This document shows positions 48,860 to 58,661 of a stretch of 64,000 bases of DNA, piece after piece. Below the pieces are notes generated by a model, which saw nothing but the letters and a program-made list of their open reading frames with translations, was not told the DNA's origin and did no database searches. The translations under genes and the position numbers were made by a program. Source of the stretch: an uncultured Lachnospiraceae bacterium. Lineage in GTDB: Bacteria > Bacillota > Clostridia > Lachnospirales > Lachnospiraceae. Positions within the stretch are counted from its first letter, which is position 1, and every line of letters starts with the position of its first letter. Location of the stretch: NCBI GenBank assembly GCA_910584585.1, contig CAJUBP010000007.1, positions 29,693-93,692 on the forward strand, in the 5' to 3' direction.

Positions 48860-50488
48860 ATGTTAAAATTCAGCGGGAGCAGCGTATTTGGCGGCGTGGC
48901 GATTGGAAAGCTTTTTATTTTCCGGAAAAATGAGAATAAAGTAGAGCGCCGGCACATCGAGGATGTGGAACAGGAAACAGAGCGGTTTGAAAAGGCAAAA
49001 GAGAAGGCGTTAGAGCAGCTGAAGGGGCTGTATGACAAAGCTCTTAAGGACGTCGGGGAAGCAAACGCCATGATTTTTGAAGTGCATCAGATGATGCTGG
49101 AAGATTTGGATTACCAGGATTCCATTCATTATATGATCAAAGAACAGCAGATCAACGCAGAATTCGCGGTAGCTCAGACCAGCGACAATTTTGCGGAAAT
49201 GTTTGCCGCCATGGACGACGCTTATATGCAGGGGCGGGCGGCGGATGTGCGGGATATTTCCGAGCGGTTAATCAGTATCCTGACAAATTCCCAGAGCAGT
49301 CTGGATACTTTTCAGGAGCCGGTTGTCATTGTGGCAGAGGATCTTGCCCCCAGCGAGACCGTGCAGTTTGAGAAAGACAAACTGCTTGCCATTGTAACGC
49401 AGCAGGGTTCCGCCAACTCCCATACGGCAATCTTGGCCAGGACCATGGATATTCCTGCCGTGATTCAGGCTGATATCGGGCTGGATCCGGAATATAACGG
49501 CAAAACCGTGATTGTAGACGGATTTACCGGAGATATTTATGTGGACCCGGACGAAGAGACTTCCAAGGTGATGGAAGCGAAACTGAAAGAGTGTCTGGCG
49601 GAAAAAGAATTGCTGCAGCAGTTAAAGGGCAAAGAAGATGTGACTCTGGACGGAAAACATTTGAAACTCTATGCAAATATCGGCAATCCCGGGGACGTGG
49701 CAAATGTGCTGCGCAACGACGCCAAGGGAATCGGCCTGTTCCGGAGTGAGTTCCTCTATCTGGAAAGCGAAGATTTTCCCACAGAAGAGGAACAGTTTAA
49801 GGCTTACAAGGCTGTCGCGGAAAATATGGCCGGTAAGAAAGTGATTATCCGTACCCTGGATATCGGCGCGGATAAGACAGTGGATTATTTCAAGCTGGAT
49901 AAGGAAGAGAATCCTGCCATGGGCTACCGCGCGATCCGTATCTGCTTAACCCAGCCGGAAATCTTTAAAACCCAGCTGCGGGCATTGTACCGGGCCTCCA
50001 ATTACGGTGAGATTGCCATTATGTTCCCCATGATTATTTCCGTGGAAGAAGTAAGGAAGATCAAGAAGATCGTGGAAGAAGTAAAGGCAGAGCTGACAGA
50101 ACTTGCAGTGCCTTTCAAGGAAGTGGAGCTGGGCATCATGATTGAGACGCCGGCGGCTGTGATGGTCAGCGACGAGCTGGCGAAAGAAGTGGACTTTTTC
50201 AGTATCGGAACCAACGACCTGACCCAGTACACCCTTGCTATTGACAGGCAGAACGCAAAGTTGGGAGATTTCTACAATTCCCATCATCCAGCCATCCTTA
50301 AGATGATTGAAACTGTTGTGAAGAATGCCCACGCAGCCGGCATCTGGGCCGGTATCTGCGGAGAGCTGGGCGCGGATTTGAGCCTGACAGAAACTTTCCT
50401 GAAAATGGGAGTGGACGAATTGTCGGTATCCCCGGCGATGGTGCTGCGGGTAAGAAAAATTGTGCGTGAAACGGATACTGGTAAATAA
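48860..50488 (+). CDS. ptsI: PTS Enzyme I
   Basis: The 542-residue phosphoenolpyruvate-protein phosphotransferase starts the PTS cascade by phosphorylating HPr. The active His is in GSANSHTAILARTMDIPAVI (near residue 190). The PEP-binding domain includes GIGLFRSEFLYLESEDFP, IIRTLDIGADKTVDYF and MIETPAAVMVSDELAKEVDF, then FSIGTNDLTQYTLAIDR. The catalytic Cys lies in GICGELGADL. Length is slightly below the usual 570. GAAAGGAGAAG precedes the start, and larE follows 2 bp after the stop. Confidence 0.95.
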   Translation: MLKFSGSSVFGGVAIGKLFIFRKNENKVERRHIEDVEQETERFEKAKEKALEQLKGLYDKALKDVGEANAMIFEVHQMMLEDLDYQDSIHYMIKEQQINAEFAVAQTSDNFAEMFAAMDDAYMQGRAADVRDISERLISILTNSQSSLDTFQEPVVIVAEDLAPSETVQFEKDKLLAIVTQQGSANSHTAILARTMDIPAVIQADIGLDPEYNGKTVIVDGFTGDIYVDPDEETSKVMEAKLKECLAEKELLQQLKGKEDVTLDGKHLKLYANIGNPGDVANVLRNDAKGIGLFRSEFLYLESEDFPTEEEQFKAYKAVAENMAGKKVIIRTLDIGADKTVDYFKLDKEENPAMGYRAIRICLTQPEIFKTQLRALYRASNYGEIAIMFPMIISVEEVRKIKKIVEEVKAELTELAVPFKEVELGIMIETPAAVMVSDELAKEVDFFSIGTNDLTQYTLAIDRQNAKLGDFYNSHHPAILKMIETVVKNAHAAGIWAGICGELGADLSLTETFLKMGVDELSVSPAMVLRVRKIVRETDTGK

Positions 50489-50490
50489 AT

Positions 50491-51330
50491 ATGACGGAAA
50501 ATAAGGATCAGATTTCAGCGGAAACCCGGCAGAAGTTGGAAGTTTTAAAGCAATCCCTGGCCGAACTTGGCAGCGCCGCCGTTGCTTTTTCCAGCGGCGT
50601 GGATTCCACATTCTTACTGAAAATTGCCCATGAGGTTCTGGGAGAGAGGGTTCTTGCGGTAACCGCCAGTTCCCGTTCTTTTCCAGCCAGAGAACTGGAA
50701 GAAGCAAAAGAATTCTGCAAAAAAGAGGGCGTCCGCCAGGTTGTTTTTGAATCGAAAGAACTGGAAATTGAGGGTTTCGGCGCAAATCCCCCGAACCGGT
50801 GCTATCTCTGCAAGAAACAGCTGCTGCTTAAGATTCAGAGCATTGCGGCCCAGAACCAAATGTCCTGGGTGGCGGAGGGCTCTAATGTGGATGATGAAGG
50901 AGATTACAGGCCCGGGATGCAGGCAGTGGCAGAGCTTGGCGTGAAAAGCCCCTTGCGGGAAGCCGGCCTCACCAAAGAAGAAATCCGCCTGTTATCCAGG
51001 GATATGGGCCTTGCTTCCTGGGAAAAGCCCTCCTTTGCCTGTCTTGCTTCCCGGTTTCCCTATGGAGAACCCATTACCGCGGAAAAACTCGCCATGGTGG
51101 GACAGGCGGAAGAACTGCTGCTGCAGCTTGGATTTTCCCAGTTTCGGGTACGGATTCACGGTTGTATGGCGAGGATTGAGGTACTGCAGGAGGATTTTTC
51201 CAAGCTGATTCAGGAAAATATCAGGACTCAGGTTACTGACCAGTTCAAGAAATATGGATTTACATATGTTTCCATGGATTTGGCAGGATACCGGACTGGA
51301 AGTATAAATGAAACGTTAAAAAACCCTTGA
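50491..51330 (+). CDS. larE: LarE-type ATP-dependent sacrificial sulfur transferase
   Basis: The 279-residue protein has the PP-loop AVAFSSGVDSTFLLKIAHEV near residue 30. It has NRCYLCKKQLL in the middle and the Cys-containing loop WEKPSFACLASRFPYGE near residue 175. That position matches the cysteine that donates sulfur in Lactobacillus LarE. LarE builds the nickel-pincer cofactor of lactate racemase and related enzymes. No larA, larB or larC is in the window. It follows ptsI by 2 bp and is probably co-transcribed, an unusual partner. A different sulfur acceptor is possible. Confidence 0.85.
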   Translation: MTENKDQISAETRQKLEVLKQSLAELGSAAVAFSSGVDSTFLLKIAHEVLGERVLAVTASSRSFPARELEEAKEFCKKEGVRQVVFESKELEIEGFGANPPNRCYLCKKQLLLKIQSIAAQNQMSWVAEGSNVDDEGDYRPGMQAVAELGVKSPLREAGLTKEEIRLLSRDMGLASWEKPSFACLASRFPYGEPITAEKLAMVGQAEELLLQLGFSQFRVRIHGCMARIEVLQEDFSKLIQENIRTQVTDQFKKYGFTYVSMDLAGYRTGSINETLKNP

Positions 51331-51355
51331 CAAATCAGAAAAGCAATGGTAATTT
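51327..51355 (+). promoter_or_regulatory. Candidate promoter of the glucose-type PTS gene
   Basis: TTGACA (51327-51332) overlaps the larE stop. An imperfect -10, TAATTT with TG one base before it, lies at 51350-51355 after 17 bp. It would give a leader of about 190 nt. No clear ribonucleic antiterminator-terminator pair was recognised there. Confidence 0.45.
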
Positions 51356-51554
51356 AGTACATATGATATAGTATGTTACTTATTAAAAGATAAGGCATTA
51401 ACTATGCATAAATATTTTGGATGTTTATGTGTGTTGGTGCCTTTTTTGTTCCATTTTGAAAGGAACTGCGCACAAAAGAGAAATGTCCGGTATACTGCAG
51501 AAAGGACGGTCTGTTCCGCATCCAAATATGAAAAAATAAAAAGGAGAAGAAAAG

Positions 51555-53684
51555 ATGAAAGACAAAATTTTTGGCGTATTGCAGCGTGTAGGACGTTCCT
51601 TCATGCTACCCATCGCGATTCTTCCGGTAGCGGGCCTGCTGCTTGGAATCGGCGGTTCCTTTTCAAATGAAACAATGTTAAGCACCTACGGGCTATTAGA
51701 CATCATGGGGCCGGGAACGGTATTTAACATGGTTTTCCAGATTATGAGCGCAGCAGGAAACATTGTATTTGCCAATCTTCCGATTATATTTGCCATGGGC
51801 GTTGCCATCGGCATGGCAAAGAAAGAAAAAGACGTTGCGGCATTGTCAGCAGTGGTGGCGTTTTTCATTATGCATGCTTCCATCGGGGCATTGATTATGA
51901 TCAATGGCGGCCCGGAGAATATGCTGGACGGAGCCACAGCTTCCGTGTGCGGCATTACTTCTCTGCAGATGGGTGTGTTCGGCGGTATCATTGTGGGCCT
52001 GGGAGTTGCGGCCCTCCACAATAAATTTTACAAAATTGAACTTCCCCAGGTATTGTCTTTCTTTGGAGGAACCAGATTTGTGCCCATTGTCAGCGCGTTG
52101 GTCTATACGGCAGTGGGGATTTTGATGTTCTTTGTATGGCCGGTGATTCAGAAAGGGATTTACGGGGTAGGAGATGTGGTGCTCAATTCTGGCTATGCGG
52201 GAACCTGGGTATATGGATTTATGGAGCGTCTGCTGATTCCCTTTGGGCTTCACCATGTATTTTACCTTCCCTTCTGGCAGACGGCAGTGGGCGGAACGCT
52301 GGAAGTGGCAGGACAGACCATTGAGGGGGCGCAGAATATTTTCTTTGCCCAGTTATCCGATCCCACGGTGGAACAATTTGCAGTGTCTGCCACCAGATTT
52401 ATGTCAGGAAAATTCCCGCTGATGATTTTCGGCCTTCCGGGAGCGGCACTGGCTATGTATAAGACATCCAAGCCGGAGAAAAAACAGGCAGTGGCAGGAC
52501 TTTTAATGTCTGCCGCCCTCACTTCCATGCTCACCGGTATTACAGAGCCTTTGGAATTTACCTTCCTGTTTGTGGCGCCGCTGCTTTACGGAATTCACTG
52601 TGTTCTGGCGGGATTCGCCTATATGCTGATGCATATCTTTGAAGTAGGCGTGGGCATGACCTTTTCCGGTGGTATTATCGACTTGTTTTTGTTCGGAATC
52701 CTTCAGGGAAACGCGAAAACCAATTGGATTTGGGTGGTAATCGTAGGCGTGTTCTATTTTGCCATTTACTATTTCCTGTTTTCGTTCCTGATTAAAAAGA
52801 TGGATTTGAAGACGCCAGGACGCGACGACAGCGAAGAAGTGAAGCTGTACCGCAGAAGCGACGTGGAAGCCAAGAAAAGCGGCGAAGGGGCCGCAGGGGC
52901 AGAAGATGAATTGTCAGAAAAAATCTGCCACGGCCTTGGCGGCAAGAAAAATATTTCAGATGTGGACTGCTGCGCTACAAGACTGCGCTGTACGGTGTTC
53001 AAGGCAGAACTGGTCAATGACGCTCTGCTGAAGTCCACAGGAGCTTCCGGCGTAGTTCACAAGGGAAACGGCGTTCAGATTATTTACGGGCCCAGGGTAA
53101 CGGTGATTAAATCCAACCTGGAAGATTACCTGGAGACAGCCCCCAATGAAGAGTATACGGCAGGCGAAGTGAAAGAGACGGCAGCAAAAGAGCAAAAGGA
53201 AGAGGCTGGAACAAAAGTGGTAAAGACGGTTATTATTTCCAGTCCGGTAACGGGCATTGCTGCAGATTTGTCAGAGGCTCCCGATGAGGCTTTCGCAGGC
53301 CGGATGATGGGAGACGGCGCAGTGGTAACGCCGGAGGACAATATTGTCAGGGCGCCGGAAGACGGAGAGGTATGCTTTGTCTTTGAGACGAAACACGCAG
53401 TTGGATTTATGACAGATACGGGATTAAGCATTCTGATTCATATGGGAATTGACACAGTTGCCTTAAATGGACAGGGCTTTGAAGTGCTGGTGGAAAACGG
53501 GCAGAAGGTGAAAAAGGGAGATCCGATGCTGAAGCTGGATTTGGATTATCTGAAAGCCAATGCGCCGTCTCTGGCATCCCCGGTTTTGTGTACGGAACTG
53601 GAGGATAATCAGAAAATCCGATTGCTGAAGGAAGGAAATATTACAGCCGGAGAAGGGCTGTTTGCTGTGGATTTCTACGAATAA
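51555..53684 (+). CDS. PTS glucose-type EIICBA permease
   Basis: The 709-residue permease takes up and phosphorylates a hexose. Residues 1-420 are EIIC, with FMLPIAILPVAGLLLGIGGS and ALTSMLTGITEPLEFTFLFV. EIIB (about 445-530) has the phospho-Cys in DVDCCATRLRCTVF. EIIA (about 555-709) has the active His in GLSILIHMGIDTVALNGQGF. The order C-B-A is usual for PtsG and NagE. The EIIC sequence looks glucose/maltoside-like but the sugar cannot be fixed. GGAGAAG precedes ATG 51555. The antiterminator gene follows 30 bp downstream. Confidence 0.9.
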   Translation: MKDKIFGVLQRVGRSFMLPIAILPVAGLLLGIGGSFSNETMLSTYGLLDIMGPGTVFNMVFQIMSAAGNIVFANLPIIFAMGVAIGMAKKEKDVAALSAVVAFFIMHASIGALIMINGGPENMLDGATASVCGITSLQMGVFGGIIVGLGVAALHNKFYKIELPQVLSFFGGTRFVPIVSALVYTAVGILMFFVWPVIQKGIYGVGDVVLNSGYAGTWVYGFMERLLIPFGLHHVFYLPFWQTAVGGTLEVAGQTIEGAQNIFFAQLSDPTVEQFAVSATRFMSGKFPLMIFGLPGAALAMYKTSKPEKKQAVAGLLMSAALTSMLTGITEPLEFTFLFVAPLLYGIHCVLAGFAYMLMHIFEVGVGMTFSGGIIDLFLFGILQGNAKTNWIWVVIVGVFYFAIYYFLFSFLIKKMDLKTPGRDDSEEVKLYRRSDVEAKKSGEGAAGAEDELSEKICHGLGGKKNISDVDCCATRLRCTVFKAELVNDALLKSTGASGVVHKGNGVQIIYGPRVTVIKSNLEDYLETAPNEEYTAGEVKETAAKEQKEEAGTKVVKTVIISSPVTGIAADLSEAPDEAFAGRMMGDGAVVTPEDNIVRAPEDGEVCFVFETKHAVGFMTDTGLSILIHMGIDTVALNGQGFEVLVENGQKVKKGDPMLKLDLDYLKANAPSLASPVLCTELEDNQKIRLLKEGNITAGEGLFAVDFYE

Positions 53685-53714
53685 GGGAAAGAAACATTAC
53701 AGGCGGGGAAATGT

Positions 53715-54557
53715 ATGTATAGAATAGAGAAAGTGCTAAATCACAATACGGTCATCGGAATTCGTTCAGGGGACAATCAGGAATTTCTGATGATAGGAAA
53801 GGGAATTGGGTTCGGCAAAAAAGTTACGGAACAGATAGAGCCGGGGCCCAAGGTGACCCTGTATTCCCTTCAGAAGTCCACAGAACGGGGAAATGCCAGA
53901 GAACTGGCCAAATCCATATCGCCGGAATGCTTAGAGATTGCCGGGCAGATTTTGGATGCGGCAGAGCAGGAATTCGGAAAAATTGACCGGAATATACTTT
54001 TCCCTATGGCCGATCATATTGAATATGCCGTCAAAAGGATTCAGGAGCATGAACAGATCAGCAATCCTCTGACAGAAGATATCCGGGCGTTGTTTCATAT
54101 GGAATATAAAGTGGCAAGGCAGATTATTCCCATATTGAGAGAACGGATGAACATTCAGATTGATGAGGATGAAGTGGGCTATATTGCCCTCCACATTCAT
54201 TCTGCCATTGATGATGAGAAGGTTTCCCAGGCCATGCAGGTGGCTCAGGCTGTCCGGGAGTGCGTTTCCCAGATCGAACAGGAGATCGGCAGGCCCATTG
54301 ACGTGATGTCCCTGGCTTATAACCGGCTTATGAATCACATCCGCTATATGGCAGCCCGCGCCATGAAAGGGGAAAAACTAAAGGTTAATATGAATGATTA
54401 TATGGGGATTAAATTTCCCAATGCGTTTCGGATTGCAGAGAAAGTCTGCAGGAAGGTGGAGCGCAGCTTAAGATGTGAACTGAGCGAAGTGGAAATCGGA
54501 TATCTTGCAATGCATATTGAACGGGTGGCGGATGAAGAATTGGATGAAAAGGAATAG
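53715..54557 (+). CDS. licT: BglG/LicT-type transcription antiterminator
   Basis: The 280-residue protein has an RNA-binding CAT domain (residues 1-56: YRIEKVLNHNTVIGIRSGDN, FLMIGKGIGFGKKV). Two PRD modules follow with the phospho-His positions in MADHIEYAVKRIQ, GYIALHIHSAIDDEK, RLMNHIRYMAARAM and GYLAMHIERVADEE. Such proteins stop early termination of PTS genes and are controlled by EIIB and HPr. The gene lies after the permease, unlike the usual upstream position. Because HPr in this window keeps His15, PRD activation remains possible. Confidence 0.9.
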   Translation: MYRIEKVLNHNTVIGIRSGDNQEFLMIGKGIGFGKKVTEQIEPGPKVTLYSLQKSTERGNARELAKSISPECLEIAGQILDAAEQEFGKIDRNILFPMADHIEYAVKRIQEHEQISNPLTEDIRALFHMEYKVARQIIPILRERMNIQIDEDEVGYIALHIHSAIDDEKVSQAMQVAQAVRECVSQIEQEIGRPIDVMSLAYNRLMNHIRYMAARAMKGEKLKVNMNDYMGIKFPNAFRIAEKVCRKVERSLRCELSEVEIGYLAMHIERVADEELDEKE

Positions 54558-54589
54558 AATCATATTGTTTTGAATTATTTTTATGGAAA

Positions 54590-54625
54590 AAGGCTCCGGA
54601 ATTGATATTCCAGAGCCTTGTTTGC
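54590..54625 (+). terminator. Terminator after licT
   Basis: Arms aaggctccggaat and attccagagcctt (54590-54619, one mismatch) are followed by tgtttg. From 54626 to 54879 no gene is seen. Confidence 0.6.
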
Positions 54626-54879
54626 GGAGTGCTTTTATTTGGAAATAAGGAACTGTTCAGAAATAACTTGTGATATTGTCTGTCTTTTTCTTCGGCAGCG
54701 CTGAATTGGGAAAGAAAACTAAAGTTTTTTGGAAAACGGATATTTTTACAGATGCTATTTTCATGGTTGCCAATAAGAAGAGACTGTGGTAGATTTTATT
54801 AAGAAGAAAAAGCGGCAGAGAGTTTTGCCGCAGCGCAGGAAGAAAAATGGCAGAGAGGAAAGATGAGAGGACAGAGTGC

Positions 54880-56082
54880 ATGAGCGAAGCAGTAGTTACC
54901 CTAAAAAAAGGTCAGGGAAGAGCATTGAAATCCGGCGGGTTGTGGATTTATGACAATGAAATAGAGTCTGTGACGGGAGATTTTGCAGATGGGGATGTGG
55001 CGGCAGTCCATGATTTTGACGGCTATCCTCTGGGAAGAGGATTCCTGAATACCAATTCCAAAATCCGTGTCCGTATGATGACGCGGAATAAAGAACAGAA
55101 AATAAATCAGGATTTTATAAAAATGCGGGTAAGGAATGCCTGGGAATACCGGAAGAGGACGGTAGATACCGGTTCCTGCCGTTTGATTTTCGGGGAAGCC
55201 GACTGGCTGCCGGGGCTAGTGGTTGATAAATTTTCAGATGTTTTGGTGGTACAGTCTCTGGCCCTTGGCATTGACCGGTTCAAGGAAGAAATTATTTCAG
55301 ATTTGAAAGAATGTCTGGCAGAAGACGGAATCCGGATTCGGGGCGTCTATGAGCGCAGTGACGCGAAGGTGCGCTTACAGGAGGGAATGGAACTGAAAAA
55401 AGGATTTCTGGGGCCGGAATTTGATCCCAAAGTGGAGATTACAGAGAACGGCGTCCGCTATCTGGTGGATGTAAAGGACGGTCAGAAGACCGGGTTTTTC
55501 CTGGACCAGAAGTACAATCGGAGAGCCATTCAGTCCTTGTGCCGGAACGCGAAAGTGCTGGACTGTTTTACCCATACAGGCTCTTTTGCCCTGAATGCAG
55601 GGATTGCCGGGGCGGACTGTGTGCTGGGGGTGGACGCTTCCCGGCTTGCAGTGACCCAGGCAGAGGAAAACGCGGCGTTAAACGGGCTGTCGGAACGGGT
55701 GAAATTTACCTGCGCCGATGTCTTTGAACTGCTGCCGGAGTTAGAGCGCCGGGGAGAAACTTATGATGTGGTGATTCTGGATCCGCCGGCCTTTACCAAG
55801 TCCAGGAATTCCGTCAAAAACGCAGTGAAGGGTTACCGGGAGATCAATCTGCGGGCGATGAAGCGGGTAAGGGACGGAGGATATCTGGCCACCTGCTCCT
55901 GTTCTCATTTTATGGACGCGGAATTGTTCGCGAAGACAATCCATCAGGCGGCGGGCAATGTTCACAGGAGGCTGCGCCAGGTGGAATTTCGGACCCAGGC
56001 GCCGGATCATCCTATTTTGTGGGCGGCAGAGGAATCGTATTATCTGAAATTTTATATTTTTCAGGTATGCCGGGAATTGTAA
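54880..56082 (+). CDS. Class I SAM-dependent rRNA methyltransferase (RlmI family)
   Basis: The protein (about 400 residues) has an N-terminal PUA domain (VTLKKGQGRALKSGGLWIYD) and a Rossmann methyltransferase domain. DCFTHTGSFALNAGIAGAD binds SAM, VVILDPPAFTKSRN carries the DPP motif and LATCSCSHFM the conserved cysteine. RlmI methylates C5 of a cytosine in 23S rRNA. The start at ATG 54880 fits the family's N-terminus and has GAGAGGA upstream; ATG 54847 is in frame with AGGAAG 5 bp before it. It is followed by the uup gene 12 bp later. Confidence 0.85.
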   Translation: MSEAVVTLKKGQGRALKSGGLWIYDNEIESVTGDFADGDVAAVHDFDGYPLGRGFLNTNSKIRVRMMTRNKEQKINQDFIKMRVRNAWEYRKRTVDTGSCRLIFGEADWLPGLVVDKFSDVLVVQSLALGIDRFKEEIISDLKECLAEDGIRIRGVYERSDAKVRLQEGMELKKGFLGPEFDPKVEITENGVRYLVDVKDGQKTGFFLDQKYNRRAIQSLCRNAKVLDCFTHTGSFALNAGIAGADCVLGVDASRLAVTQAEENAALNGLSERVKFTCADVFELLPELERRGETYDVVILDPPAFTKSRNSVKNAVKGYREINLRAMKRVRDGGYLATCSCSHFMDAELFAKTIHQAAGNVHRRLRQVEFRTQAPDHPILWAAEESYYLKFYIFQVCREL

Positions 56083-56094
56083 CAGGAGAAAACC

Positions 56095-57924
56095 ATGAAT
56101 ATATTAACAGCAGAACATTTAAGGAAAGCATACACTGAGGAACGGATTTTGCTTAAAAATGCGGCGTTCAGCCTCCAGGAAGGGGAAAAAGTAGGTGTAA
56201 TCGGCATCAACGGCATGGGAAAATCCACCTTGCTGAAAATCATTGCAGGGGCGGAAGAGCCGGATCAGGGCGGCGTAATTATGGGAAACCATGTGAAAAC
56301 GGCCTATCTGGAACAGACTCCCGCATTAGAAGAGACAGACAGCATTTTAAAATCCGCTTTAAAAGGCCTGGATCGTCAGGACGGAGTGCTTGAGGGAGAA
56401 GCCAGATCCATGCTGCGCCGGTTGGGATTTGAGGATATGGATCAGCCGGTAAAACACTTATCCGGCGGCCAGAAGAAGCGGGTGGCGCTGGTGAATATCC
56501 TGCTGCAGCCGGTGGAGATCCTGATTCTGGACGAGCCCACCAACCACCTGGACAGTGAAATGTCCGGCTGGCTGGAGGAATATCTGGTGAAATTTAAAGG
56601 AACCCTTGTGATGGTGACCCATGACCGGTATTTTCTGGACAGAATTGTGGATCGGATTGTGGAAGTGGAATACGGGAATATTTACAGCTATCCCGGCAGT
56701 TACGCGGATTATGTGGCCCTGAAAATGCAGAGGCAGAATATGGAGCAGGCCAGCGAGCGGAAGCGGAAAAGCATTCTGAAAAAAGAACTGGCATGGCTGG
56801 CCAGAGGGGCGCGGGCCAGATCCACCAAGCAGAAAGCCCATATCCAGAGAATTGAAGATATGCTGGCGGCAGAAGGCCCTCTGGAGGAAAAAGCGGTGGA
56901 GCTGTCTTCTGCCTCCGCCCGGATGGGCAAGAAAACCATTGAGGTAAAGAACCTGTCAAAATCATATGGAGACAGGAAATTAATTCAGGATTTTACTTAT
57001 ATCTTCCTTAAGGGAGAGAGAATCGGAATTGTGGGACCCAACGGGTGCGGGAAAACAACTCTTTTAAAGCTGATTCTGGGGCAGATTGCGGCGGACAGCG
57101 GCAGTATCGAGATGGGAGAAACCGTGAGAATCGGCTATTTTTCCCAGGACAATTCCCATATGGAGGAATCCATGACAGCCATCGCCTATGTGAGAGAAGT
57201 GGCGGAATATATTGATACAGGAGAGGGGAAAATCAGCGCTTCTATGCTGATGGAGCGTTTTCTTTTTGACGGAACCATGCAGTGGACTCCCATAGGAAAA
57301 TTGTCCGGCGGAGAGCGCAGGCGGCTGTACCTCCTTCGGGTTCTGATGGGCGCGCCGAATGTGCTGATTCTGGACGAGCCCACCAACGATTTGGATATTC
57401 GGACGCTGACTATCTTAGAGGATTATCTGGATGCTTTTGACGGGATTGTGATTGCCGTTTCCCATGACCGGTATTTCCTGGAACGGCTGGCCACCAGAAT
57501 CTTTGCTTTTGAAGGAGAAGGCCGTCTGCAGCAGTATGAGGGCGGCTATCTGGATTATCTGCGGGCCAGGGAAGAACGTCATCCGGAACTTTTCGGCCGG
57601 GAGAAAAAGAGTAAAAAGTCAGAGGAACAGAAAAAGAAAGAGCAGGAAGCCCGGAGAGCCAGGGCAGGCGCCGGAACAAAAAAACTGAAATTTTCCTATA
57701 AAGAGCAGCGGGAATATGACGCCATAGACGATGAAATAGCGTCGCTGGAGGAAAAACTGGAAAGCCTGGATCAAAAAATGATGGAAAACGCCACCAATTC
57801 TATGAAATTATCAGAATTGATGGAGGAAAAGACCCAGACGGAGGCAGAACTGGAGGAAAAAATGGAACGATGGGTGTATCTGAACGATTTGGCTGAAAAG
57901 ATTAATGCCCAGGATGGCCGGTAA
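56095..57924 (+). CDS. uup: ABC-F ATPase, Uup type
   Basis: The 609-residue soluble protein has two ABC domains. The first has GINGMGKSTLLKII, LSGGQKKR and LILDEPTNHLD. The second has GPNGCGKTTLLKLI, LSGGERRR and LILDEPTNDLD. The linker WLARGARARSTKQKAHIQRI and the C-terminal coiled coil (EIASLEEKLESLDQKMMEN) are typical of Uup. ABC-F proteins act on ribosomes; Uup has been tied to ribosome assembly and to excision of transposons. There are no membrane segments. Antibiotic-resistance ABC-F proteins usually have a longer linker, so that role is unlikely. Confidence 0.9.
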   Translation: MNILTAEHLRKAYTEERILLKNAAFSLQEGEKVGVIGINGMGKSTLLKIIAGAEEPDQGGVIMGNHVKTAYLEQTPALEETDSILKSALKGLDRQDGVLEGEARSMLRRLGFEDMDQPVKHLSGGQKKRVALVNILLQPVEILILDEPTNHLDSEMSGWLEEYLVKFKGTLVMVTHDRYFLDRIVDRIVEVEYGNIYSYPGSYADYVALKMQRQNMEQASERKRKSILKKELAWLARGARARSTKQKAHIQRIEDMLAAEGPLEEKAVELSSASARMGKKTIEVKNLSKSYGDRKLIQDFTYIFLKGERIGIVGPNGCGKTTLLKLILGQIAADSGSIEMGETVRIGYFSQDNSHMEESMTAIAYVREVAEYIDTGEGKISASMLMERFLFDGTMQWTPIGKLSGGERRRLYLLRVLMGAPNVLILDEPTNDLDIRTLTILEDYLDAFDGIVIAVSHDRYFLERLATRIFAFEGEGRLQQYEGGYLDYLRAREERHPELFGREKKSKKSEEQKKKEQEARRARAGAGTKKLKFSYKEQREYDAIDDEIASLEEKLESLDQKMMENATNSMKLSELMEEKTQTEAELEEKMERWVYLNDLAEKINAQDGR

Positions 57925-57981
57925 TAAATTGGAGAAGGCATGAAAGGTTCCATATCAGGACAACCGGAGACAGGAGGGAGC

Positions 57982-58656
57982 ATGGACACAAAATATCAGA
58001 AAAAGCATGAATCAGATATGACAAGCAAGGAGAAACGGGAGCTGGAGCGCCAAAAACTGTCATCCATGACGGGAAAAGAGAAGGCGGAATATATTCTGAC
58101 TTATTACAAAATGCATATTGCAGTCCTTGTGGGGGCCGTTGCGCTTATCATCGGGATTGTCATGTGGATTGACAGTTTTCAGAACGAAACTGTTCTCTAT
58201 GCGGCCGTGATAAACGGCGGTGAAATGGACAGCAGGATGATGGAGCATTTTCAGGCTTACCGGGGGGATGATAACCGCCGGCACAAGTATGTTCTGGATA
58301 CTTCCGTCGCTTCCCTGAGCCAGGATGGTTCCGGACAAATGGATTATGCCAACAGAATGAAGATAGTTACGCTGGTGGGGGCAAATACGGCGGATTTGTT
58401 CATCTGTCCGGAAAGCATCTACCAGGAATATTCCAAAGAAGAGAATTTCCTGGTCCCGGCGGAACAGCTTCTGGGCGCGGAGTTTACAGCGGCCCATGCC
58501 GATATCTGCGAAAAAGACGCAGTGCGGGTGGAGAACAGCGAAATGCTGGAGAGATACGGGTATCAGAGCAGCGGCCCGGCATATCTCATTGTGTTTCAAT
58601 ATTCCGGCCAGCAGGAGGCTGCGGCTGACTTTGTAAAGTTTTTGTTGGAGGAATAA
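57982..58656 (+). CDS. Hypothetical single-pass membrane protein
   Basis: The 224-residue protein has a charged N-terminus (TSKEKRELERQKLSSMTGKE), one membrane segment near residues 45-65 (IAVLVGAVALIIGIVMWI) and an extracytoplasmic domain of about 155 residues. The outer domain has alternating alpha/beta character (ADLFICPESIYQEYS), faintly like a periplasmic binding fold. No family was recognised. ATG 57982 follows GGAGGGAGC; an in-frame ATG at 57940 lacks a good site. It lies between uup and ybaK, separated from ybaK by 5 bp, so it is probably co-transcribed. Confidence 0.7.
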   Translation: MDTKYQKKHESDMTSKEKRELERQKLSSMTGKEKAEYILTYYKMHIAVLVGAVALIIGIVMWIDSFQNETVLYAAVINGGEMDSRMMEHFQAYRGDDNRRHKYVLDTSVASLSQDGSGQMDYANRMKIVTLVGANTADLFICPESIYQEYSKEENFLVPAEQLLGAEFTAAHADICEKDAVRVENSEMLERYGYQSSGPAYLIVFQYSGQQEAAADFVKFLLEE

Positions 58657-58661
58657 GGAAA

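Noticed and set aside
51356..51554. Leader of the PTS gene examined for a LicT-type antiterminator and terminator
   Set aside because: Only weak inverted repeats were found. No convincing overlap of an antiterminator with a GC-rich terminator could be identified by eye.
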